Shown here one piece after another: positions 50,822-60,190 of a stretch of 64,000 nt of DNA; position 1 is the first letter of the stretch, and each line of letters starts with the position of its first letter. The notes under the pieces were generated by a model that saw only the letters and a list, made by a program, of their open reading frames with translations, searched no databases and was not told where the DNA came from. A program made the position numbers and the translations under genes. This DNA comes from Utricularia gibba (lineage: Eukaryota > Streptophyta > Magnoliopsida > Lamiales > Lentibulariaceae): positions 1 to 64,000 of the forward strand of contig NEEC01000101.1 of assembly GCA_002189035.1 (NCBI GenBank), read 5' to 3'.

Positions 50822-52383
50822 GTCATGCATTTATCAACGTTGGGTTTTCGGCGGCTGCCTAAATGGTTTTTCAAGCAACAGCTTGCCGTTTTAAGGCGGT
50901 GCTGTCGTTGCAGCTTTGTAAGGGCCCAAGGTTTGGTCTGGCTCCTGAGCCCAATCGGTCCTACTCGATGAAAATCGTGATGCATTTAATGAAGTTAGGA
51001 TGTCATGAGCGCCCCAAATGGTTTTCTCAACAACCTGATTTATATTTGACGAGGTGCTCTAGGCTGGCACTAGTATCGAGCAAATGGTCGAGTCGCGCTC
51101 TGGCCATAGTCATTGTTGCCCGGCCAAAAAAGTGATGCATTTATTAACGTTGGGTTTTCGGCGGCTGCCTACATGCTTTTGAAGCAAAAGTTGTCGTTTT
51201 TTGGCGGGTGCTGTTGTTGGGAACTTCGTCCGGACCCAAGGTTCGGTCTGACTTCACAGCACAATAAGGTCCCATTCGACGAAAATCGTGATACCTTTAT
51301 TGCAGTTAGGATCTCATGATTACCCCAAATGCTTTTTTCAACAGCATGCTATACACTTGAGAAGGCGCTTTTGTGGGTCACCGAGATCGGCCCGGAATTC
51401 GGGTCGAGCTCGGGCCCAAAGTCAGCTGTAGCCCGATAAAAGAAGTGATGCATTTATTAACGTTTGGTTGTCGGCGGCTGCCCACATGGTTTTTCAAGCA
51501 ACAGCTTGCCGTTTTAAGGCGGGTGCTGTCGTTGACAGCTTTGTAAGGGCCCAAGGTTTGGTCTGGCTCCTGAGCCCAATCGGGTCCTACTCGATGAAAA
51601 TCGTGATGCATTTAATGAAGTTAGGATGTCATGAGCGCCCCAAATGGTTTTCTCAACAACCTGATTTATATTTGACGAGGTGCTCTAGGCTGGCACTAGT
51701 ATCGAGCAAATGGTCGAGTCGCGCTCTTGCCCATAGTCATTTGTAGCCCGGCCAAAAAAGTGATGCATTTATTAACGTTGGGTTTTCGGCGGCTGCCTAC
51801 ATGCTTTTTCAAGGAAAAGTTGTCGTTTTTTGGCGGGTGCTGTTGTTGGAACTTCGTCCGGACACAAGGTTCGGTCTGACTTCACAGCACAATAAGGTCC
51901 CATTCGACGAAAATCGTGATACCTTTATTGAAGTTAGGATCTCATGACCGCCCCAAATGCTTTTTTCAACAGCATGCTTTAAACTTGAGAAGGCGCTTTT
52001 GTGGGTCACCGAGATCGGGCCGGAATTCAGGTCGGCTTGGGGGACAAAGTCAGCTGTAGCCCGTCAAAAGAAGTGATGCATTTATTAACGTTGGCTTGTC
52101 GGCGGCTGCCCACATGGTTTTTCAAGCAACAGCTTGCCGTTTTAAGGCGGGTGCTGTCGTTGGCAGCTTTGTAAGGGCCCAAGGTTCGGTCTGGCTCCTG
52201 AGCCCAATCGGTCCTACTCGATGAAAATCGTGATGCATTTGCTTTTGTTAGGATGTCATGAGAACCCCAATGGGTTTTCTCCACACTCTACTTTATATTT
52301 GAGAAGGCGCTCTCGGGGGTTTAGGGATTGGCCAGAGGTCGGGTCGGGCTCACGCCCATAGTCAGTTGTAGCCCGGAAAATAA
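50822..52383 (+). repeat. HOR 35, 10-mer (n=1)
   Basis: 1562 bp. B2 tag gcagtt and the private tgttgcccgg of HOR 34. A4 is caaggaaaag and B3 ends cccggcc, so its second half is of the other haplotype. Confidence 0.95.
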
Positions 52384-53946
52384 GTCATGCATTTATCAAC
52401 GTTGGGTTTTCGGCGGCTGCCTAAATGGTTTTTCAAGCAACAGCTTGCCGTTTTAAGGCGGGTGCTGTCGTTGGCAGCTTTGTACGGGCCCAAGGTTTGG
52501 TCTGGCTCCTGAGCCCAATCGGGTCCTACTCGATGAAAATCGTGATGCATTTAATGAAGTTAGGATGTCATGAGCGCCCCAAATGGTTTTCTCAACAACC
52601 TGATTTATATTTGACGAGGTGCTCTAGGCTGGCACTAGTATCGAGCAAATGGTCGAGTCGCGCTCTGGCCCATAGTCATTTGTAGCCCGGCCAAAAAAGT
52701 GATGCATTTATTAACGTTGGGTTTTCGGCGGCTGCCTACATGCTTTTTGAGCAAAAGTTGTCGTTTTTTGGCGGGTGCTGTTGTTGGAACTTCGTCCGGA
52801 CCCAAGGTTCGGTCTGACTTCACAGCACAATAAGGTCCCATTCGACGAAAATCGTGATACCTTTATTGCTGTTAGGATCTCATGATTACCCCAAATGCTT
52901 TTTTCAACAGCATGCTATACACTTGAGAAGGCGCTTTTGTGGGTCACCGAGATCGGCCCGGAATTCGGGTCGAGCTCGGGCCCAAAGTCAGCTGTAGCCC
53001 GATAAAAGAAGTGATGCATTTATTAACGTTGGGTTGTCGGCGGCTGCCCACATGGTTTTTCAAGCAACAGCTTGCCGTTTTAAGGCGGGTGCTGTCGTGA
53101 CAGCTTTGTGCCCAAGGTTTGGTCTGGCTCCTGAGCCCAATCGGGTCCTACTCGATGAAAATCGTGATGCATTTAATGAAGTTAGGATGTCATGAGCGCC
53201 CCAAATGGTTTTCTCAACAACCTGATTTATATTTGACGAGGTGCTCTAGGCTGGCACTAGTATCGAGCAAATGGTCGAGTCGCGCTCTGGCCCATAGTCA
53301 TTTGTAGCCTGGTCAAAAAAGCGATGCATTTATTAACGTTGGGTTTTCGGCGGCTGCCTACATGCTTTTTGAAGCAAAAGTTGTCGTTTTTTGGCGGTGC
53401 TGTTGTTGGGAACTTCGTCCGGACCCAAGGTTCGGTCTGACTTCACAGCACAATAAGGTCCCATTCGACGAAAATCGTGATACCTTTATTGAAGTTAGGA
53501 TCTCATGACCGCCCAAATGCTTTTTTCAACAGCATGCTTTAAACTTGAGAAGGCGCTTTTGTGGGTCACCGAGATCGGGCCGGAATTCAGGTCGGGCTTG
53601 GGGACAAAGTCAGCTGTAGCCCGTCAAAAGAAGTGATGCATTTATTAACGTTGGCTTGTCGGCGGCTGCCCACATGGTTTTTAAAGCAACAGCTTGCCGT
53701 TTTAAGGCGGGTGCTGTCGTTGGCAGCTTTGTAAGGGCCCAAGGTTCGGTCTGGCTCCTGAGCCCAATCGGGTCCTACTCGATGAAAATCGTGATGCATT
53801 TGCTTTTGTTAGGATGTCATGAGAACCCCAATGGGTTTTCTCCACACTCTACTTTATATTTGAGAAGGCGCTCTCGGGGGGTTTAGGGATTGGGCCAGAG
53901 GTCGGGTCGGGCTCACGCCCATAGTCAGTTGTAGCCCGGAAAATAA
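52384..53946 (+). repeat. HOR 36, 10-mer (n=1)
   Basis: 1563 bp. B2 tag gctgtt, B3 end cctggtc, A1 tacggg. A3 is shortened (tgtcgtgacagctttgtgcc near 53093). Confidence 0.95.
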
Positions 53947-55508
53947 GTCATGCATTTATCAACGTTGGGTTTCGGCGGCTGCCTAAATGGTTTTTCAAGC
54001 AACAGCTTGCCGTTTTAAGGCGGGTGCTGTCGTTGGCAGCTTTGTACGGGCCCAAGGTTTGGTCTGGCTCCTGAGCCCAATCGGGTCCTACTCGATGAAA
54101 ATCGTGATGCATTTAATGAAGTTAGGATGTCATGAGCGCCCCAAATGGTTTTCTCAACAACCTGATTTATATTTGACGAGGTGCTCTAGGCTGGCACTAG
54201 TATCGAGCAAATGGTCGAGTCGCGCTCTGGCCCATAGTCATTTGTAGCCCGGCCAAAAAAGTGATGCATTTATTAACGTTGGGTTTTCGGCGGCTGCCTA
54301 CATGCTTTTTGAGGCAAAAGTTGTCGTTTTTTGGCGGGTGCTGTTGTTGGGAACTTCGTCCGGACCCAAGGTTCGGTCTGACTTCACAGCACAATAAGGT
54401 CCCATTCGACGAAAATCGTGATACCTTTATTGCTGTTAGGATCTCATGATTACCCCAAATGCTTTTTTCAACAGCATGCTATACACTTGAGAAGGCGCTT
54501 TTGTGGGTCACCGAGATCGGCCCGGAATTCGGGTCGAGCTCGGGCCCAAAGTCAGCTGTAGCCCGATAAAAGAAGTGATGCATTTATTAACGTTGGGTTG
54601 TCGGCGGCTGCCCACATGGTTTTTCAAGCAACAGCTTGCCGTTTTAAGGCGGGTGCTGTCGTTGACAGCTTTAAGGGCCCAAGGTTTGGTCTGGCTCCTG
54701 AGCCCAATCGGGTCCTACTCGATGAAAATCGTGATGCATTTAATGAAGTTAGGATGTCATGAGCCCCCAAATGGTTTTCTCAACAACCTGATTTATATTT
54801 GACGAGGTGCTCTAGGCTGGCACTAGTATCGAGCAAATGGTCGAGTCGCGCTCTGGCCCATAGTCATTTGTAGCCTGGTCAAAAAAGCGATGCATTTATT
54901 AACGTTGGGTTTTCGGCGGCTGCCTACATGCTTTTTGAAGCAAAAGTTGTCGTTTTTTGGCGGGTGCTGTTGGGAACTTCGTCCGGACCCAAGGTTCGGT
55001 CTGACTTCACAGCACAATAAGGTCCCATTCGACGAAAATCGTGATACCTTTATTGAAGTTAGGATCTCATGACCGCCCCAAATGCTTTTTTCAACAGCAT
55101 GCTTTAAACTTGAGAAGGCGCTTTTGTGGGTCACCGAGATCGGGCCGGAATTCAGGTCGGGCTTGGGGACAAAGTCAGCTGTAGCCCGTCAAAAGAAGTG
55201 ATGCATTTATTAACGTTGGCTTGTCGCGGCTGCCCACATGGTTTTTAAAGCAACAGCTTGCCGTTTTAAGGCGGGTGCTGTCGTTGGCAGCTTTGTAAGG
55301 CCCAAGGTTCGGTCTGGCTCCTGAGCCCAATCGGGTCCTACTCGATGAAAATCGTGATGCATTTGCTTTTGTTAGGATGTCATGAGAACCCCAATGGGTT
55401 TTCTCCACACTCTACTTTATATTTGAGAAGGCGCTCTCGGGGGTTTAGGGATTGGGCCAGAGGTCGGGTCGGGCTCACGCCCATAGTCAGTTGTAGCCCG
55501 GAAAATAA
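53947..55508 (+). repeat. HOR 37, 10-mer (n=1)
   Basis: 1562 bp. B2 tag gctgtt, A2 gaggcaaaag, B3 end cctggtc. Last copy with the central A2/A4 words and the full A5 ggttcggtctggctcc. Confidence 0.95.
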
Positions 55509-57068
55509 GTCATGCATTTATCAACGTTGGGTTTTCGGCGGCTGCCTAAATGGTTTTTCAAGCAACAGCTTGCCGTTTTAAGGCGGGTGCTGTCGTTGGC
55601 AGCTTTGTAGGGCCCAAGGTTTGGTCTGGCTCCTGAGCCCAATCGGGTCCTACTCGATGAAAATCGTGATGCATTTAATGAAGTTAGGATGTCATGAGCG
55701 CCCCAAATGGTTTTCTCAACAACCTGATTTATATTTGACGAGGTGCTCTAGGCTGGCACTAGTATCGAGCAAATGGTCGAGTCGCGCTCTGGCCCATAGT
55801 CATTTGTAGCCCGGCCAAAAAAGTGATGCATTTATTAACGTTGGGTTTTCGGCGGCTGCCTACATGCTTTTTCAAGGAAAAGTTGTCGTTTTTTGGCGGG
55901 TGCTGTTGTTGGGAACTTCGTCCGGACCCAAGGTTCGGTCTGACTTCACAGCACAATAAGGTCCCATTCGACGAAAATCGTGATACCTTTATTGCAGTTA
56001 GGATCTCATGATTACCCCAAATGCTTTTTTCAACAGCATGCTATACACTTGAGAAGGCGCTTTTGTGGGTCACCGAGATCGGCCCGGAATTCGGGTCGAG
56101 CTCGGGCCCAAAGTCAGCTGTAGCCCGACAAAAGAAGTGATGCATTTATTAACGTTGGGTTGTCGGCGGCTGCCCACATGGTTTTTCAAGCAACAGCTTG
56201 CCGTTTTAAGGCGGGTGCTGTCGTTGCAGCTTTGTAAGGGCCCAAGGTTTGGTCTGGCTCCTGAGCCCAATCGGGTCCTACTCGATGAAAATCGTGATGC
56301 ATTTAATGAAGTTAGGATGTCATGAGCGCCCCAAATGGTTTTCTCAACAACCTGATTTATATTTGACGAGGTGCTCTAGGCTGGCACTAGTATCGAGCAA
56401 ATGGTCGAGTCGCGCTCTGGCCCATAGTCATTTGTAGCCGGCAAAAAAGCGATGCATTTATTAACGTTGGGTTTTCGGCGGCTGCCTACATGCTTTTTCA
56501 AGGAAAAGTTGTCGTTTTTTGGCGGGTGCTGTTGTTGGGAACTTCGTCCGGACCCAAGGTTCGGTCTGACTTCACAGCACAATAAGGTCCCATTCGACGA
56601 AAATCGTGATACCTTTATTGAAGTTAGGATCTCATGACCGCCCCAAATGCTTTTTTCAACAGCATGCTTTAAACTTGAGAAGGCGCTTTTGTGGGTCACC
56701 GAGATCGGGCCGGAATTCAGGTCGGGCTTGGGGGACAAAGTCAGCTGTAGCCCGTCAAAAGAAGTGATGCATTTATTAACGTTGGTTGTCGGCGGCTGCC
56801 CACATTTTTCAAGCAACAGCTTGCCGTTTTAAGGCGGGTGCTGTCGTTGGCAGCTTTGTAAGGGCCCAAGGTTCGGCTCCTGAGCCCAATCGGGTCCTAC
56901 TCGATGAAAATCGTGATGCATTTGCTTTTGTTAGGATGTCATGAGAACCCCAATGGGTTTTCTCCACACTCTACTTTATATTTGAGAAGGCGCTCTCGGG
57001 GGGTTTAGGGATTGGGCCAGAGGTCGGGTCGGGCTCACGCCCATAGTCAGTTGTAGCCCGGAAAATAA
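55509..57068 (+). repeat. HOR 38, 10-mer (n=1)
   Basis: 1560 bp. Boundary copy: A2 and A4 switch to caaggaaaag, and A5 has the shortened ttcggctcctg (56871-56882), while B2 gcagtt and B5 tttaggg are still central. Confidence 0.95.
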
Positions 57069-58628
57069 GTCATGCATTTATCAACGTTGGGTTTTCGGCG
57101 GCTGCCTAAATGGTTTTTCAAGCAACAGCTTGCCGTTTTAAGGCGGGTGCTGTCGTTGGCAGCTTTGTACGGGCCCAAGGTTTGGTCTGGCTCCTGAGCC
57201 CAATCGGGTCCTACTCGATGAAAATCGTGATGCATTTAATGAAGTTAGGATGTCATGAGCGCCCCAAATGGTTTTCTCAACAACCTGATTTATATTTGAC
57301 GAGGTGCTCTAGGCTGGCACTAGTATCGAGCAAATGGTCGAGTCGCGCTCTGGCCCATAGTCATTTGTAGCCCGGCCAAAAAAGTGATGCATTTATTAAC
57401 GTTGGGTTTTCGGCGGCTGCCTACATGCTTTTTCAAGGAAAAGTTGTCGTTTTTTGGCGGGTGCTGTTGTTGGGAACTTCGTCCGGACCCAAGGTTCGGT
57501 CTGACTTCACAGCACAATAAGGTCCCATTCGACGAAAATCGTGATACCTTTATTGCTGTTAGGATCTCATGATTACCCCAAATGCTTTTTTCAACAGCAT
57601 GCTATACACTTGAGAAGGCGCTTTTGTGGGTCACCGAGATCGGCCCGGAATTCGGGTCGAGCTCGGGCCCAAAGTCAGCTGTAGCCCGACAAAAGAAGTG
57701 ATGCATTTATTAACGTTGGGTTGTCGGCGGCTGCCCACATGGTTTTTCAAGCAACAGCTTGCCGTTTTAAGGCGGGTGCTGTCGTTGGCAGCTTTGTAAG
57801 GGCCCAAGGTTTGGTCTGGCTCCTGAGCCCAATCGGGTCCTACTCGATGAAAATCGTGATGCATTTAATGAAGTTAGGATGTCATGAGCGCCCCAAATGG
57901 TTTTCTCAACAACCTGATTTATATTTGACGAGGTGCTCTAGGCTGGCACTAGTATCGAGCAAATGGTCGAGTCGCGCTCTGGCCCATAGTCATTTGTAGC
58001 CTGGTCAAAAAAGTGATGCATTTATTAACGTTGGGTTTTCGGCGGCTGCCTACATGCTTTTTCAAGGAAAAGTTGTCGTTTTTTGGCGGGTGCTGTTGTT
58101 GGGAACTTCGTCCGGACCCAAGGTTCGGTCTGACTTCACAGCACAATAAGGTCCCATTCGACGAAAATCGTGATACCTTTATTGAAGTTAGGATCTCATG
58201 ACCGCCCCAAATGCTTTTTTCAACAGCATGCTTTAAACTTGAGAAGGCGCTTTTGTGGGTCACCGAGATCGGGCCGGAATTCAGGTCGGGCTTGGGGACA
58301 AAGTCAGCTGTAGCCCGTCAAAAGAAGTGATGCATTTATTAACGTTGGTTGTCGGCGGCTGCCCACATTTTTTAAAGCAACAGCTTGCCGTTTTAAGGCG
58401 GGTGCTGTCGTTGGCAGCTTTGTAAGGGCCCAAGGTTCGGCTCCTGAGCCCAATCGGGTCCTACTCGATGAAAATCGTGATGCATTTGCTTTTGTTAGGA
58501 TGTCATGAGAACCCCAATGGGTTTTCTCCACACTCTACTTTTATTTGAGAAGGCGCTCTCGGGGGTTTGGATTGGGCCAGAGGTCGGGTCGGGCTCACGC
58601 CCATAGTCAGTTGTAGCCCGGAAAATAA
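57069..58628 (+). repeat. HOR 39, 10-mer (n=1)
   Basis: 1560 bp. B2 tag gctgtt, A2/A4 caaggaaaag, shortened A5 (near 58436), A1 tacggg. B5 reads tttggattgg. Confidence 0.95.
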
Positions 58629-58786
58629 GTCATGCATTTATCAACGTTGGGTTTTCGGCGGCTGCCTAAATGGTTTTTCAAGCAACAGCTTGCCGTTTTA
58701 AGGCGGGTGCTGTCGTTGGCAGCTTTGTAAGGGCCCAAGGTTTGGTCTGGCTCCTGAGCCCAATCGGGTCCTACTCGATGAAAATC
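58629..58786 (+). repeat. Monomer A1 (reference copy, HOR 40)
   Basis: 158-bp class-A monomer opening the HOR. It is diagnosed by tatcaacgttggg (c where other A monomers have t) and by gctgcctaaatgg. The third base of the box is c (gtcatgcat) in nearly all copies, g in the first and third copies. The body matches A3: gcaacagcttgccgttttaa, then aaggtttggtctgg. Followed directly by B1. Confidence 0.93.
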
Positions 58787-58943
58787 GTGATGCATTTAAT
58801 GAAGTTAGGATGTCATGAGCGCCCCAAATGGTTTTCTCAACAACCTGATTTATATTTGACGAGGTGCTCTAGGCTGGCACTAGTATCGAGCAAATGGTCG
58901 AGTCGCGCTCTGGCCCATAGTCATTTGTAGCCCGGCCAAAAAA
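58787..58943 (+). repeat. Monomer B1 (reference copy, HOR 40)
   Basis: 157-bp class-B monomer. Diagnostic words are aatgaagttaggatgtcatg and ggcactagtatcgagc, the latter holding an actagt palindrome. It ends in cccggccaaaaaa. By eye it is identical to B3 of the same HOR copy, which gives the array a long stretch for misaligned pairing. It aligns to class A across its length with clear but strongly diverged similarity, so A and B descend from one ancestral ~155-bp unit. Confidence 0.93.
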
Positions 58944-59100
58944 GTGATGCATTTATTAACGTTGGGTTTTCGGCGGCTGCCTACATGCTTTTTCAAGGAA
59001 AAGTTGTCGTTTTTTGGCGGGTGCTGTTGTTGGGAACTTCGTCCGGACCCAAGGTTCGGTCTGACTTCACAGCACAATAAGGTCCCATTCGACGAAAATC
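58944..59100 (+). repeat. Monomer A2 (reference copy, HOR 40)
   Basis: 157-bp class-A monomer. Diagnostic words are ctttttcaaggaaaagttg, ttttttggcgggtgctgttg and cttcgtccggaccc (tccgga palindrome at 59042-59047). It ends cattcgacgaaaatc. By eye identical to A4 in this copy. In mid-window copies caaggaaaag is replaced by gaagcaaaag or gaggcaaaag. First monomer of the variable-number inner module. Confidence 0.93.
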
Positions 59101-59257
59101 GTGATACCTTTATTGCTGTTAGGATCTCATGATTACCCCAAATGCTTTTTTCAACAGCATGCTATACACTTGAGAAGGCGCTTTTGTGGGTCACCGAGAT
59201 CGGCCCGGAATTCGGGTCGAGCTCGGGCCCAAAGTCAGCTGTAGCCCGATAAAAGAA
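59101..59257 (+). repeat. Monomer B2 (reference copy, HOR 40)
   Basis: 157-bp class-B monomer. Its opening box has drifted to gtgatacctttatt. Diagnostic words are catgattacccc, gctatacacttgag and gaattcgggtcgagctcggg, with a gaattc site at 59208-59213 and gagctc at 59219-59224. An 8-base palindrome, agcatgct, lies at 59156-59163. It ends cccgataaaagaa. The word after ttatt takes three forms across the array (gctgtt, gcagtt, gaagtt), which makes B2 the best subfamily tag. Confidence 0.93.
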
Positions 59258-59415
59258 GTGATGCATTTATTAACGTTGGGTTGTCGGCGGCTGCCCACAT
59301 GGTTTTTCAAGCAACAGCTTGCCGTTTTAAGGCGGGTGCTGTCGTTGACAGCTTTGTAAGGGCCCAAGGTTTGGTCTGGCTCCTGAGCCCAATCGGGTCC
59401 TACTCGATGAAAATC
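59258..59415 (+). repeat. Monomer A3 (reference copy, HOR 40)
   Basis: 158-bp class-A monomer marked by ttgggttgtcggcggctg, cccacatggtttttcaagc and aaggtttggtctggctcc. At its centre, copies differ as gttggcag, gttgacag or gttgcag; this copy has gttgacag. A hand count gives about 52% GC and about eight CpG for the A3 type. Confidence 0.93.
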
Positions 59416-59572
59416 GTGATGCATTTAATGAAGTTAGGATGTCATGAGCGCCCCAAATGGTTTTCTCAACAACCTGATTTATATTTGACGAGGTGCTCTA
59501 GGCTGGCACTAGTATCGAGCAAATGGTCGAGTCGCGCTCTGGCCCATAGTCATTTGTAGCCCGGCCAAAAAA
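59416..59572 (+). repeat. Monomer B3 (reference copy, HOR 40)
   Basis: 157-bp class-B monomer, identical by eye to B1 in this copy. In many mid-window copies it can be told from B1 by its end, which reads cctggtcaaaaaagcg across the junction into A4 instead of cccggccaaaaaagtg. Last monomer of the variable inner module. Confidence 0.92.
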
Positions 59573-59729
59573 GTGATGCATTTATTAACGTTGGGTTTTC
59601 GGCGGCTGCCTACATGCTTTTTCAAGGAAAAGTTGTCGTTTTTTGGCGGGTGCTGTTGTTGGGAACTTCGTCCGGACCCAAGGTTCGGTCTGACTTCACA
59701 GCACAATAAGGTCCCATTCGACGAAAATC
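59573..59729 (+). repeat. Monomer A4 (reference copy, HOR 40)
   Basis: 157-bp class-A monomer identical by eye to A2 in this copy. B1-A2 and B3-A4 together form 314-bp tracts of apparently perfect identity, 629 bp apart. In the middle of the window A4 usually carries gaagcaaaag. Confidence 0.92.
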
Positions 59730-59887
59730 GTGATACCTTTATTGAAGTTAGGATCTCATGACCGCCCCAAATGCTTTTTTCAACAGCATGCTTTAAACTT
59801 GAGAAGGCGCTTTTGTGGGTCACCGAGATCGGGCCGGAATTCAGGTCGGGCTTGGGGGACAAAGTCAGCTGTAGCCCGTCAAAAGAA
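59730..59887 (+). repeat. Monomer B4 (reference copy, HOR 40)
   Basis: 158-bp class-B monomer, sister to B2. It is told apart by gaagttaggatctcatgacc, gcatgctttaaacttgag, gaattcaggtcgggcttggg and the ending cccgtcaaaagaa. It has a gaattc site (59837-59842) but lacks the gagctc of B2. Confidence 0.92.
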
Positions 59888-60037
59888 GTGATGCATTTAT
59901 TAACGTTGGTTGTCGGCGGCTGCCCACATTTTCAAGCAACAGCTTGCCGTTTTAAGGCGGGTGCTGTCGTTGGCAGCTTTGTAAGGGCCCAAGGTTCGGC
60001 TCTCCTGAGCCCAATCGGGTCCTACTCGATGAAAATC
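59888..60037 (+). repeat. Monomer A5 (reference copy, HOR 40)
   Basis: 150-bp class-A monomer, shorter than the others. In this copy it lacks two bases at cacattttcaag (usual cacatggtttttcaag minus further bases) and has a shortened ggttcggctctcctg where mid-array copies read ggttcggtctggctcctg. That shortening is shared by copies at both ends of the window. Confidence 0.91.
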
Positions 60038-60190
60038 GTGATGCATTTGCTTTTGTTAGGATGTCATGAGAACCCCAATGGGTTTTCTCCACACTCTACT
60101 TTATATTTGAGAAGGCGCTCTCGGGGGTTTGGGATTGGGCCAGAGGTCGGTCGGGCTCACGCCCATAGTCAGTTGTAGCCCGGAAAATAA
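60038..60190 (+). repeat. Monomer B5 (reference copy, HOR 40)
   Basis: 153-bp class-B monomer that closes the HOR and occurs exactly once per copy. Diagnostic words are gtgatgcatttgcttttg, catgagaaccccaatggg, tctccacactctacttt, gctctcggggg and gggctcacgcccatagtcag. It ends cccggaaaataa. Its middle is the commonest site of deletions in the array. Confidence 0.92.

Larger units (their letters stand above)
58629..60190 (+). repeat. HOR 40, 10-mer (n=1), reference copy
   Basis: 1562 bp, used here to define the ten monomers because all are nearly full length. B2 tag gctgtt. gaattc sites in B2 and B4 are 629 bp apart. Confidence 0.96.

Noticed and set aside
59704-59720. Possible CENP-B box at cattcgacgaaaatcgtg in A2/A4.
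   Set aside because: Only the TTCG and central A fit; three of the four bases of the CGGG end do not match.
58629-60190. Match to rice CentO or maize CentC, which have similar monomer length (about 155-156 bp).
   Set aside because: I see no convincing shared words beyond chance; length alone does not establish kinship.
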